Below, one piece after another: positions 53,201-64,000 of a stretch of DNA of 64,000 nucleotides. The stretch comes from Planococcus citri (taxonomy: Eukaryota > Arthropoda > Insecta > Hemiptera > Pseudococcidae): contig NC_088677.1 of NCBI RefSeq assembly GCF_950023065.1, positions 42,982,555-43,046,554 of the forward strand, given 5' to 3'. Below the pieces are notes generated by a model. The model saw only the letters and a program-made list of their open reading frames with translations, had not been told where the DNA came from and ran no database searches. Each line of letters begins with the position of its first letter. The stretch's first letter is position 1. A program made the position numbers and the translations under genes.

Positions 53201-56200
53201 ATCACCATGAATCGCGAATGATGAAATGTCCGAAACAATATCGTTTTTTGCAGTAAGTATAGTCGAAATATAGGTGCGGAGGAACTAATCCGACCCGAGA
53301 AAAATGATCCGCGAATAAAAACTGAGTTGATCGAATTTGAATTAAAATAAAAAAATAGATGATAAGGAAATTAAACGAAATTGAAAAGATCAGCGGAGAA
53401 GGAAGAGGAGTTGGAGGGATTGTATACCGAAAAATACATAGGCACCTACAGATAGATATCTATTCGAACTCGACATCACCGAAAACATTATACGAGTAGT
53501 AAGTAAAGTACGTATGTACATATAATAAAAATCATCAATTTTTTAAAAATTTGCCAGAAATTGGGAGGGAGCCTCGACCTAACCCTTATTATACGAGTAG
53601 TTCTAAATTTACTCATTACCGCTCAGGAAATACTTACCGGCCTTCAAAGTTGGGTAGTTTTACGATAAAATATGGTAAGGTGAAAAAAAAAAACTTAGCT
53701 CTATACCCTTCCTTCCACCTAATCAGACTTTGAATTCATATTGTCTAAAATCTGTATTAAAATCCAACGTAAGTGCTCTTATTTGATCCTCACCGATTTC
53801 ACTGACTTAATCAGTTTCCTCACACAGCTGCCAATCCTAAATTTACTAACAAGACATCACACATACAAGATAATCAGCGATTACTCACACCATCAACCAT
53901 CACACACAGATGCATAATTTTTCTAGTTAGTGAGCATGATTTTTACGTGACGGTGACACTCGAATCCAATCTGAAATAGGTACTCGTATACAGAATATTT
54001 GTCGTACTGATGGGTTTTCGCCAACTACGATCTTTTTCCAAATGAATGAAACGCGATACGATACGATACGATACCAGCATGAAAACTACACTTAGCGAAT
54101 ACAGCATAATTGACCGGAATATCTTTAGACTGAAAAGACGAATGAATACCACCATACACTACATCAGTGGGTCTAGATAGGTAGGTACAGGTAGGTAGGT
54201 ACTTATATTCAGCACTTCCTGACGAGGGGAAAAACCAGATCAGCAATTTTTTCGAAAACTGCCATCTTTTGAATGATTTGAAAATAGAAACACGCGCTTA
54301 ATCACTAGTAGGTAAGTATGAAACATGTACAACGACGACGAGCGAATAAATCACTCTTGAAAAAATTGAAAATGTGATCAAAATTGAAAAATGAAAACAT
54401 GTATCGGGGTATTGAATATTGATACATACAATACGGTTTGGTATTTTCTTATCGATACTGCCATCAGCCCATCACGTTGACCATCATCAGTGAAAATTCT
54501 TCGAAAGCTAACCTTACTTACTATTCATATATCGCGATCGATGGAATTCTAAATAATGTATGTATCACGAATCTCGACTAATCACCCGAGTACATCGAAT
54601 TACTGGTCCATTTCTACAAATGCATCGGTAATAAAAATTCCTTTTCAAGACCTTTACCCTTTTTACTAATCAGATCGATTTCAAATCTGGTTTCTTCTAT
54701 ACTATACTTTACCAACTCAACACAGAGTCATACCTACATATATTACATACCTTACCTACTCACACATTCTCGAAATAAAAATTTGATAAAAAAAATATAT
54801 CAACGGTCCAATAATCAAAACGCAACATACCATGAAATTTACCTAATCGTAATCGTACCTACTTAAGTAAACGTTCGCTAATTAAAACACATTCCAGAGT
54901 AATAACGAAACCCTTGATACATATTACGCATACCTACTTATTTACTTTTCTCGCTTATCATCGTATACTTGAGTGGAAAAAAATTTCAACCGTGAAAATG
55001 AGATAGATCCACCATTGGCTACACACTTCCTCTCGATCATAGGTTGTTTAGGTGAGCTTAAGTACACACAATAACGTGGCAAATGAAGAATCATTTGAGT
55101 TTGTTACCAGTACGAAGAAAGAGCAATGTGAAAAAATGTGATCATGATCACCCTATCTAGTCAGCAGTAGCTATTCGAATGAAAACTAGCTTCCTTTTCA
55201 ATCATGGGTGCTGCCTTAGCTCGCCGACAAGAATGTCGTTTTCCCACTATTCTAGGTATACCTGCAACTTAATCTGACGTTCAACTTCTAAATTAATAAC
55301 ATACGTAGAGTAGGTACAAACAACACGTATACGTATATTCTCGAGACTGGCGACTAACTAACGAGTACCTATAGCCTATACCTACGAGTAGTACCTAGAT
55401 CTGCTCGCGCGCCATATTCCATGAGTACATTCTTCTTCTCGTATACAGGCTGCTGTTTGCTCCTTACAGTATTCCCTATCCTATCCTCATGCTTTGCTGC
55501 TTTAGCTCTTCCAACTTACGGCACAACCTCCGCAGCCACACTCAGTAGTTTCTTATTGCTAACGTAATAACTCGGAAAATATGATTAAATTAGCATTAAC
55601 AACGGTGCGCGATGCAATGATGCGCGATTAAATTTCGCCCATCAGCATCTCGAGCAACTACATAATATTTCTCCGAAGCGTTTGTATGTACCATATCCAG
55701 GTAAAACAAAAATCATTACATAGCACAGGTTGAGCGAGAACGTTGCCTTATCGGTGCCCCCGTCCCATCAATCTGAACCTGAAGTCCTGAACCTCCATCT
55801 GAAAACTTTACTTTCGAATCGCAATGAACAACTTTCGCATTAACAAATTTTAAATATCTGTCGTCATTGTCGAGATGTGAGCGACACTTCGAGTGTTTTA
55901 GAGCGGAAAATGCGTTTCCACGTAAGAAAACCCAGTTCAACATAAACACGAATACTGTTTTTTCTAATTCATCATGGATAATACATACCTACTACTCACT
56001 CAACGCTTACAAACCCAAGTTTTTTTTTCTTTAGCCCCTTTGGATTTTTTTCACGTTAAAAATGAAAATTTCCTTTAAAAAATCTGATTCATCTAAATCA
56101 CCTACTCATTTCGGCAACTCATCAAATTTAAACGCAGTAAATTACGTAAAAACATCGGAAATTGTTGTTGCCTGACAAAGTAATTCGGCTCTCAATTATT

Positions 56201-59200
56201 ATGCTCTCAGATCGACTGTTATCTGACACAAGGGTTAAACGAAATCGCGATGGTGCCGTATTTCAACCAACTTCAACTGAGAATATCTCGTCAAGGAATG
56301 ATTTTCTGAATTTAGTCTGCGTCACTCTTGATCTGAATATTCAAAAACTCGTGGCTCATCGTTTGATAAATTTCTGTTTTCACGTTCAACCCTAGATAGT
56401 ACATACCTATTCATCACTATTATTAAATGTACACGTTCTAAAAACACCTTCCTATGAATGAATGACGATCTAATTATGCATTCTGCAGTTCATCAAAGGT
56501 AGGTATGTGTGCTTTCATCGCATTTCTTCGAGATTACGCAAACCCAAAAAACTTGTCGAGATTCATCGAATACGAAAAAAAAGGGGGAAAACGCCTGAAT
56601 AAATATCAAACAACTCGTCGGATTCTTTTTTTTTACGTAGGTCTGGGTACTCAAACTTATACGTTCTATTCGGTTGGAATTTCGTATGACGCAAGTTTTA
56701 CTATTAAAGGTAAATAGATGCCTGTCGGCATTCGTGCCATGTTTTACATAATCTTGGCCATTTTTGAGATGCTTTTTCGCAAAAAATATCATACTACTAA
56801 TAATAATATTAATAACACGAAATACTACAAACGTCTTTCTAATAATATACACAGTGACCGAACCTATTGTCATCGTCTTCGTAAATTAATTTCTTTCGTT
56901 ATGTACCGATAAAAATAAAGTTTTATCTGTCCAGAATAGTGTTAACAATAGGTAAACAATGACCATTTTCGTGAGGTAACTTATAAAATGGATCAACAAA
57001 ATAGAAAAAAATTATCATCCAAGTCTCGATTCTATGTATTAAGTAAGTTATAAGAGTGCAATCTGAATTTTTAAGACATTGAGATGATGTGCTCAATTTT
57101 TCATAATTTGGTGCAGTTTCAGGATTTGACCAATTTGTTGATATTTTTAAGGCTACATATTTAGTTCAGCAGTTCTTCCGAAGTTGAAACTTGAAATCGC
57201 CGCCTTTTCTGAAAATTTTGAAATTTTCTCCAATTTTCCATTCCAGCTTTACAATATAAAACTATGCGTAGCAAAACTTACAAGATCGAAATCTGATATT
57301 CTTCGAAGCTAAAATTTTCTAAATGGACTTGAATTTGATCATTTCAGTTTACACCAACAACCTAGGACATGAATATTCTTTATAATCGAGTGATTCATCA
57401 AAAATTCAGGTGTCCAGACCTGAAGAGTTCAAAACACGATTCTCTCGTACCAATCAAACAAAAATGAAGGGCATTTCATGGAAATAACAGCTCAATTTTC
57501 CAATTGAACAAACCGAGAGCCGAAATAAATTTCGCCAAAAAATTGTTTGATTAAAGAAAATGTTCTTCTTTATTCAACGTACGCTTACGTGTATACTTTA
57601 CGAACACAACGACCCACTTGATCAAAACACTCAAACAACATTTTTATCACCCACACGCAACGATAAATTTATCAGCGATTCGTACACCACACACACACAC
57701 TAACGAGCATCACAAGCTTTAAATATTTCACAAATGGATCCGTTATTTCTTAGAAAAATTCTAATTCACGCCAATATCAACATTTTCACAGCAAACCGTC
57801 GAACAACCGCCGCGGCCGCGCCGCTATTTTTCAAAATTACTCAAATTCCACCGTTTCTCCCAGAATACGACCACAACGTAAAACGACATGAAATATTTCG
57901 TAAAATGAAATAAAAATCAAGGATTTGCATCCTTCTAACCCCTTGTCTGTATGTTTCGTTGGTTTCCCAATTTAATTTTAGAACTTAGGATCATTTTATT
58001 TTTCTCCGCTGCATTACACTGCAGTGGAAAATACAACCAAATATGATATCATAACCGGTAATACCTAATCAACAATATTATACTACATAAAAACAACTTT
58101 CCAAATACCTAGCTGTACATCGACGTGCATTAAAAAAATCATATCAACGCTGGACAACCTTTAGGTTAAAAACTCGCCAAAACTATATCAAAACTGCATT
58201 GCACTTTTCAACCTAACGCATGCATTACACATACGTTCGTATATGCTTACATAACTTCAGCTAAGTACGCTATAACTGCATTTTATTTTAATATGATCGT
58301 CAACGCCATCGTATTACAACTTTCATCAAAATCTTCACTTATCGTTTATGCTAAAATGACGTAACGATCGAGGGCGATTTGCACGTCGTCGGGTCGAATC
58401 GCAAATATCGCGAGAGTAATAAGCAAGTGAACATCAATACATGAGGTTGATATAGTTTGACAAAGTGATTTTGTATCCCACGTTCCGCAGAACACTGGGA
58501 TGAAACCGAATTTCATAAAATTCTATCCAAGAAGCCGTCGGTTTTTGAGAATTTTGAATATTTGGCCCCACTAATTTTCAGATCAGGTTGCAATTTAAAA
58601 AAAATGGAACTTGAAGCATTGCTCCCTCCGATAGATTAAGCAAGCAGAATGTGACCTAGCGCAGAGATTCGCTTTTCTAACCATCTCTTCGTTCTGAATT
58701 TGGAAAAAACTGCGAAAAAATTATTGTAAGTACGAGACATAAAAATGAAAATTACGATCGTAAACTCGGATTTTTCAACTAAAAACGCCAATTTCCGGAA
58801 TTTCTCTTTTATTAAAAATAATATTTTCCTCATTTTCCCAACCTTTCTATCCAATAAAAGACCTTTTTGATACCTCACTTTTTTCAACTCTATAAGATCA
58901 ATTACAAGTTCCTCGAATTGCGAGGCACATATGTCCCTCGATATACATAATATAAGCAATCTATGAGCCATAAACAGACAACAATACCCATACAAACAAA
59001 ACACACACACACGAATCGATGTTAATCGAGTGTTAAACAAAAATCTACCTTTTATCATCAATTTTATAATTTTCACGCGTTTTAATTCGGAATTTTCTAG
59101 AATTAGAATAATTATCCTATTTTATATATCCGATAATACACGTAGATGTTACCAAATTATATTTTCAGTTTTGGATATAACCATAGATAACCTTATCAAT

Positions 59201-62200
59201 TAGTAATTTAATCGGAAGAAATTGAGCACCATCGTCGTATTGACGCGCTTCACTCCGATTCGATTGAAATGCACTTGATAACCTCGATTAACGCTTGTTT
59301 TTTCACTATTTTCATTTCCATTATTTTTCTCATTCTTTACCAATCAACTTTCGTTTTTGTTTCGAAATTCTCATCCCTGATCGTCACAGCTTCGGATAAA
59401 AACACGTTCAGAAACGCAAAAAAAAAAAAAAAAGACAGTAAGGGCAATAGTATACTCGAGTACCAATTCTAACAGCAGACTTTGACGAAGCAATATACCT
59501 ACATATTTAATCGATCCAAAAGTGGTCGAAAATTCAAAACTAACCCAAAATCTATAATACGGACAGAAAAAAAAACCTATGTAGATTTCATATTCAGAAA
59601 CAAAGGAGGAAAAATCATCCACTGAACGAGCGATGAAAATGAAAAATGACAAACCTGCAAAATCTTACAGATTTGAGATAAGATAACTGAAATGGCAAAT
59701 CTATAAGAAATGAATTCAAGTTAGCGGACTTGAAAATGGACCTATGAGTCCAATCACAGAGCGCAGGACTACCCCGTGTAAGTTGAAAAATCATCAACAA
59801 AATAATGTAGTACGTGAAAAGCCCGTGATTTAAGACCTGCGGGAGGAGAAAAGTCGACACAGTGATAACATTTCATCAGCTGAAACAACCTTTATCTACT
59901 CTCCTTTCCCTCATTTCACTACAAATTACACAGTTCACCCTAAAACACGATGACAGGTGTGATAGGTATGATACTTTTATCCAATCATCACCATTTACTT
60001 TTCGAAAAGAAACACCTATCGAATCCTAAAACACACAATAAAAATAGATAAGAAACCTTCATAACATCCTGCTATTCGTGGAGTTTCCTTTTTCAGTGAA
60101 GAATGAATGTTTCATGTACATAGAAGAGATACATATTATTATACATTTATACATAAATAGAAGTGGGTCTAAAGAAACATATTACATTGGATTCTGACCA
60201 AATTAATAAATCTGCAGAATTTTAAAAAAATGATTTTTTGCGAGAAATTATGGATCCTGTAAAAAGAAAGAGAGGAAACAAAATTGTAATTGTGAAGCAT
60301 GAAATTCTCGTTTATAGAGCATGATAAGTTTCCTTTATGAAGTTCCGCACGTATTTCAAAATGCTTTGAGCAAAAATCATGAGCAAGCTTAAATTTCATT
60401 GAACGATTTTTTTTTTTTGAAACCTCAATGAGTCTCCATGGTACTACTCAGTGGGTGCACACACGGTTCAAATTTTATCCGAGTTAACGAGCTAAAATAG
60501 ATAAGATTCCCTTAGTTGAGTGGCGAACAAGCAACCTATCGCCAACCTCGCTGAGTCGCTGTAAGAACCAAAGAAATTCGCGATTTCTTCGAGAAAAAGT
60601 GACCAAAGCTTCAAAGGTTCGGTCACCAAAAAACCTGCTCAGCACCCATACAACTTGTAAACAATACTTTATAAGTAAGGGCCGAATTTATAAACGTTTC
60701 TAATTCTCAAGTAAGTAATAAGTAATAGTCATTGCTCAAATTACAATGAATAAAATCACGTTTTAGCGCTATCAATGGGTTACAACAACACAATCTGAAT
60801 TCATAGTCAATTCTTGATTCCTAGGTAAGTATTGAGTATTACTTACCAAACAGAAAGAGGCTGTATAAGTAGTATTACAAAATTTCCTATTTTTGATGTC
60901 GTAAAATTGAATTTTTCTTCAAATTTCCAACGTTTTGTTGATCAGCGATACCAGCCCTGATAAATGTATTAGTTCAAAACACATTTTGAAAATTGTTTGT
61001 TACCTGATACAGAAGAACTTGGCAGCCGAAATCCTGTACTAGCATATTTTCACTTGGGTAAGTAATACTCAATACTTGGATTGACTATGAATAGGAATTT
61101 AGTGAGTACTAGCGAGTTGAAGTTCATTTCTATTTATTTTGACCAGGGTAAAATTGAAGTAATACCTGATACTTGAATAAGTAATACTTAATACTAATTA
61201 CTTGGGTGGGAAACGTTTATAAATTCGGCCCTAAGTTTCAAGCATGAAAGAGAGATAAAAGATGATTTAAAAAAAAAAACTCGATGCATGTAGTATGTAG
61301 TAGTAGCATGTATACGAATAACATCGTTGTATGATCTGAGCGGACAGTGGGGTAGTGCGGAGACCGGCTACGGCAACACAACGAAAAGAATTATTATATG
61401 TACACTACTATGCTTTTCAGTTTTCACATTCCAAAGGTGTTCCGCGATCCTATCCCGTCCATCATCGAAACTGGCGGTATGTTTCACCGGCCAATGTTGC
61501 TACTATATACGTTTGGCAACGTTGCGATCACTTCGCATAACGTAACGACATTCCGTTCATATCTTTCATATCTGATATCAGCGGTACCTCAACTCTTGAC
61601 TCGAACACGCACACGCACACAAATTATTGCAAAACTAAGCAAACGAACCCGACCAACGCGCTTACAATTATATCAATTAATGCATAAAAACCGGTGCCAT
61701 GAAACGACGGAAATATTTCAACGATGCGTGGCTTCAGTCAGCGCGTAGTTTAGTTTTTTTTCTTTTCATTTCATTCTTGGTGACTTGGTCTTGATGATCG
61801 TCCTCGTCGTTCTTGTCTTCTCGTAATGTATACTCAAACTTGACTCAAACTACTTATATTTGCATTCTGCGTGAATTAATACGTTCGCAAACCATTGAAT
61901 TTTACTAGACATGAAGGAATAAACAATGAATTTTGAACTTTTTTGGCACCCTACGAATTTTTTCACTCAGAGACACGCCAGTGGTGCACTGGTGCTCTCC
62001 TGCTCTCCACATTGTAAAGATCATTCGAAAGAATAATTTCAGTGAACGAAATCTAAAACGACTAAAATATCAACAAAAGTAATCAACAATGCCAAACAAT
62101 ATTTTAGATTTTGAAAATTAATTCGCCAACTACCTATCAATCCAAAATTATATTATCTAGACGCAAGAATATAAAATTTAAAAAAATTCCCACGCGAGAA

Positions 62201-62530
62201 TTCAACACTCTTATTACAGTTGGCAAAATGAAACGAGTTTCTCGATCTGCTTCTTCAGTCATTCATGAATCATTGCATTTTTTCGCTTCTAAAAAACTTA
62301 TGCACTTAAACTGGCCCTCATCGACGATATTCGCTACCAAATGAAAACCCAATCCAGGCACAAGGAATTACATTGGTATCTGGTTGTCGACCGTTTCGTC
62401 ACCTTTAAATAGCTATTAAAATAATATCGACTCACTTCTAAAACATCTTGAGCGGTGGTTAGATAATCTCGAAGCATGGCTTCTTGAATGGCTCGCCATT
62501 CTAATCTGGGATCTTCTAACTGCGTACATT
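35259..62530 (-). CDS. kibra: Kibra (WWC family), 5'-truncated by the window edge
   Basis: Sixteen exons join in phase on the minus strand: 62530-62436, 44802-44694, 41117-40958, 40879-40606, 39635-39487, 39393-39229, 38365-38102, 38023-37700, 37611-37525, 37429-37237, 37149-36921, 36593-36385, 36302-36132, 36049-35699, 35616-35495 and 35421-35259. They encode the last 1020 residues; the first WW domain and most of WW2 lie to the right of 64000. Visible in order: end of WW2 (CTQLEDPRLEW), helical region (KYDPDLLK, SQTDLSGE, LRLEYDEARKKI), Ser-rich segment, AAVSDESVAGDSGVFEAS, a C2 domain (YSIGDHLLHVGIEKARNL to SLKWYNLLSFKFL), a long Asp/Glu run, DKETNTE, RSQTFSP, RRNSVERRSLRW, SIDLELDLQAQ, and MAFFTRP near the C-terminus. 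Known role: upstream activator of the Hippo kinases at the apical cortex with Merlin and Expanded; the region after C2 binds aPKC in mammals. Confidence 0.96.
41118..44693. other. kibra intron, 3.6 kb
   Basis: AT-rich intron sequence between the exons at 44694-44802 and 40958-41117. A C10/A14 run lies near 42941-42963. The + strand ORF at 42114-42308 shows no recognisable protein. Nothing else was found. Confidence 0.5.
45375..45392. repeat. AC dinucleotide microsatellite
   Basis: Nine AC units in a row inside the large kibra intron. Other, shorter AC or GT runs occur near 52206, 57690 and 59002. Confidence 0.85.
46618..46650. repeat. 33-base perfect palindrome
   Basis: Two 16-base arms, GTATTAATACTGTACA and its exact reverse complement, are separated by a single base. 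It could extrude as a cruciform or be a binding site. It is too short-looped for a pre-miRNA. Confidence 0.85.
47569..47810. repeat. 242-base inverted-repeat (fold-back) element
   Basis: Two arms of about 114 bases (47569-47682 and 47697-47810) are reverse complements with only about two mismatches seen, around a 14-base loop. Each arm contains the words ACTGC, TTTCACTG and CAGTAATTTTTCACTG, which are themselves partly repeated. No clear target-site duplication was found at the ends. It is probably a fold-back MITE, and as intronic RNA it would form a long hairpin. Confidence 0.85.
48609..48755 (-). CDS. candidate alternative first coding exon of kibra
   Basis: An ATG at 48755 opens 49 codons (start MTCSLVDKNG, end YIYYDV) that stop at a perfect GTAAGT donor (48608 downward). 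The open stretch is exactly 147 bases, so it ends in phase 0, and the next kibra exon (44802) also begins in phase 0. Joining them would give a Kibra whose WW domains are replaced by a 49-residue Tyr-rich head. As an internal cassette it fails: its possible upstream acceptor (CACAG at about 48808) needs a phase-1 donor, whereas the preceding kibra exon ends in phase 0. CpG-rich sequence lies just upstream. The peptide is not recognised. It could also belong to a nested gene or be chance. Confidence 0.35.
48760..49420 (-). promoter_or_regulatory. CpG-rich segment, possible internal kibra promoter
   Basis: Against the AT-rich intron this segment is clearly richer in CpG, for example at 48880-48910, 48960-49040 and 49260-49310. 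Open frames overlap on both strands here because stops are rare. It lies directly upstream (minus sense) of the candidate alternative first exon. No TATA box was identified. Confidence 0.3.
60679..61231. mobile_element. 553-base MITE, PIF/Harbinger-like
   Basis: The ends are exact inverted repeats of 21 bases beginning GGGCCGAATTTATAAACG, and the element is flanked by the 3-base duplication TAA (60676-60678 and 61232-61234). Both are typical of PIF/Harbinger elements. Inside are further inverted copies: about 60802-60850 pairs with about 61053-61095, both rich in AAGTATTGAGTATTACTTA-type words. There is no transposase ORF, so it is non-autonomous. Confidence 0.85.
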
Positions 62531-62723
62531 CTGAAAATAGATGGTTACAATTTGACATCAGACAAATAAAAATATATCTATGATTTTAATTCAAGGGTTC
62601 AAGGTTTCTAGGAATACACTAAGCAAGGCAATAAAATCACTTACAATAAAGTAAACGACCAATCTAAGTGACTGCCGGCATTTTTACAAATAAAATATGT
62701 TCCTAGCTATACCTAGTACCTAC

Positions 62724-62819
62724 GAGTAAGAACATATTATTTGTACATGTACGCAATGTAGTACATACTATGAGTAAGAACATATTATTTGTACATGTAC
62801 GCAATGTAGTACATACTAT
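62724..62819. repeat. 48-base tandem duplication
   Basis: Two adjacent copies of a 48-base unit (62724-62771 and 62772-62819) beginning GAGTAAGAACATATTATTTG appear identical. Each unit contains the palindrome TGTACATGTACG-like core. A recent simple duplication within a kibra intron. Confidence 0.9.
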
Positions 62820-63674
62820 ACGTACTAACGAAATTTTTTTTACATTTTGGAGAAACCCGGTACATGAAATATAATTTACTTGCACAAAAATTCTAAACGC
62901 GCACACGCGCATACTCATGACGTTGAATATTTTTGAATAAATTTTCAAATTTCATGGCAGGTATTCATCTTTGACGCAGATTCACCGACTTGCGTAAAAT
63001 ACCGAATAATCAACTACACCTAGACAAATTCAAGATCGAATTTGACGACGAAAATAGTAAAAACATTTACGTGTGAAAACGTTCGAAAATAAGAAAACAC
63101 GCGGAAAAGTACATCGAGAAATCGATAAATAATTAGCATAATCTAGATCGTGTTATTTTCCATTCAATTCAACATTATGCACTGCGCCGGGAAATCACAT
63201 AAATTTTACCCGCCGAACAGCGGGATTTACGCGAATGAATGTGGGTGTAGCTGCATCCTTTACATGTACACAAGTGGAAGTTGACCACAGGGGGTCAGCC
63301 ATTTTGTTACACATAAATATTGTATACCTCTAATATTGGATGGTAAAAAAAATAAATAAAAAATAAATTGTGCGAAGATATTTTTTTATTCGTGTCAGCT
63401 CATTCTCTTCGAAGTAAAAATGTTCAACCATTAAAATGTCTGAGAATTTTTGTATTAGATGAAAAAAAAAAAGAATGAACAAGTAAACCGATTAAGATAA
63501 ATTTTAATTTTTTTTTCTTTCAAACATAAATGAATAAAATTACCATTTTAATAAATTTTCAAATTTCACGAGTATGGAACTCGAGACGAGAAGCGGAGAA
63601 TTATATAAGTTACCTAATTTGTTAAGGGTGTAGTTTAGTAGGTAAAATGAGTAGATAAAAACCTTCAATTTTCA

Positions 63675-63963
63675 TTACAAAACTACGCAAAAACTACTGT
63701 TCAGATAACTTTCATTTTTGGATATGTTGTTTAGACGGATAAAATCTTGGGTGCTACGAAGCCCTTTTTGAAAAATTTACTTTGATACATTAATTATAAT
63801 GATTTTAAATATTGTAAAAATGTGCTATTTTCACTTGAAAATATAACGCTTGGAAACGAAAATTTCGAAAAAACGGCTTCGTAGCACCCATCATTGTAAT
63901 CTTGAGAAGTTATGTTCCGAATTCTGAATAGATCGGTTCATTATTCGTTGCGTAGTTTTGTAA
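63675..63963. mobile_element. 289-base imperfect fold-back element
   Basis: The 16-base end TTACAAAACTACGCAA (63675-63690) is exactly inverted at 63948-63963. Inside, GGTGCTACGAAGCC (about 63749-63763) is inverted as GGCTTCGTAGCACC (about 63875-63888). The intervening arms match only in part. No ORF and no sure target duplication were seen. Probably an old MITE. Confidence 0.6.
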
Positions 63964-64000
63964 CGAAATTATTCAATTTTATTAGTTGATATTAACAATG

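Larger units (their letters stand above)
44803..62435. other. 17.6-kb kibra intron
   Basis: This single intron makes up more than a quarter of the window. It contains an AC dinucleotide run (45375-45392), a perfect palindrome (46618-46650), a 114-base inverted repeat (47569-47810), a CpG-rich segment with a candidate alternative first exon (48609-49420), a TAGG-rich patch (about 50678-50722), the longest unexplained ORF of the intron (58636-59076), a MITE (60679-61231), and a second CpG-rich patch at 61330-61640. The rest is AT-rich intronic sequence in which I see no gene. Confidence 0.6.
62531..64000. other. upstream kibra intron, right edge
   Basis: This is intronic sequence of kibra, since the exon ending at 62530 begins mid-codon and mid-domain. 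No WW-domain exon is visible on the minus strand, so the missing 5' exons lie outside the window. It contains the 48-base tandem repeat and the fold-back element listed separately. Confidence 0.55.

Noticed and set aside
55716..55949. 77-codon minus-strand ORF with protein-like composition
   Set aside because: No family recognised, no splice or promoter context; too short to support.
56493..56873. 126-codon minus-strand ORF in the kibra intron
   Set aside because: Overlapping open frames on both strands, no recognisable motif; likely chance.
61327..61748. Three overlapping + strand ORFs
   Set aside because: All three frames are open together because of local CpG-rich sequence; none gives a recognisable protein.
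62531..64000. First WW domains of Kibra within the window
   Set aside because: No minus-strand frame here shows the Trp/Tyr/Pro pattern of a WW domain; those exons must lie beyond 64000.
1..64000. tRNA, rRNA, CRISPR or bacterial operon features
   Set aside because: None seen. The only tRNA-like match, at 13513-13523, is the retrotransposon primer-binding site.

Overview
This is a eukaryotic, AT-rich window: genes are split by small introns with GT..AG borders, 3' ends carry AATAAA signals, and there are no operons. All recognisable proteins are insect-type (Kibra, Torso-like, a PBP/GOBP odorant-binding protein, Borealin, CREBL2/REPTOR-BP). The countless short TAGGTAGGTA/TACCTACC runs in introns and spacers look to me like a sternorrhynchan hemipteran, most probably a mealybug or other scale insect; that species guess is inference. 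Exon borders were assigned by hand from splice motifs, and reading phase was checked across every junction; all eight multi-exon or single-exon gene models below stay open.

Layout. 1-4.5 kb: no supported gene. 4.5-5.9 kb (-): CD2BP2/U5-52K homologue with a GYF domain. 6.9-7.7 kb (+): intronless Borealin. 8.2-11.1 kb (-): a nine-exon, 654-residue coiled-coil protein I do not recognise, tail-to-tail with Borealin. 11.69-13.71 kb: a complete, very young, short LTR retrotransposon (identical 188-bp LTRs, 5-bp target duplication TTAGA, primer-binding site for initiator tRNA-Met) that carries one gag-like ORF and no pol. 15.5-19.1 kb (+): a secreted odorant-binding protein with two tandem OBP units in one ten-exon gene. 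19.75-20.4 kb (-): CREBL2/REPTOR-BP bZIP. 21.4-24.6 kb (+): MTMR6/7/8-type myotubularin phosphatase ending in a divergent FYVE finger. 26.6-28.8 kb (-): Torso-like, a secreted MACPF-domain protein. 28.8-35.3 kb: gene-poor. 35.3-62.5 kb (-): kibra (WWC family), 16 coding exons visible, its 5' end with the first WW domain lying beyond the right edge.

The kibra gene contains a 17.6-kb intron. In it sits a CpG-rich segment followed by a 49-codon ORF that ends in a perfect GTAAGT donor in the same phase as the next kibra exon. This is a candidate alternative first exon that would give a Kibra lacking its WW domains. The intron and right flank also hold several non-autonomous inverted-repeat elements, including a 553-bp PIF/Harbinger-like MITE with TAA duplications.

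The genes do not form one pathway. They are mostly housekeeping or developmental loci: splicing, chromosome passenger complex, TORC1-responsive transcription, phosphoinositide turnover, terminal patterning/growth and Hippo signalling. Several are arranged as divergent or convergent pairs. No rRNA, tRNA or CRISPR was seen.
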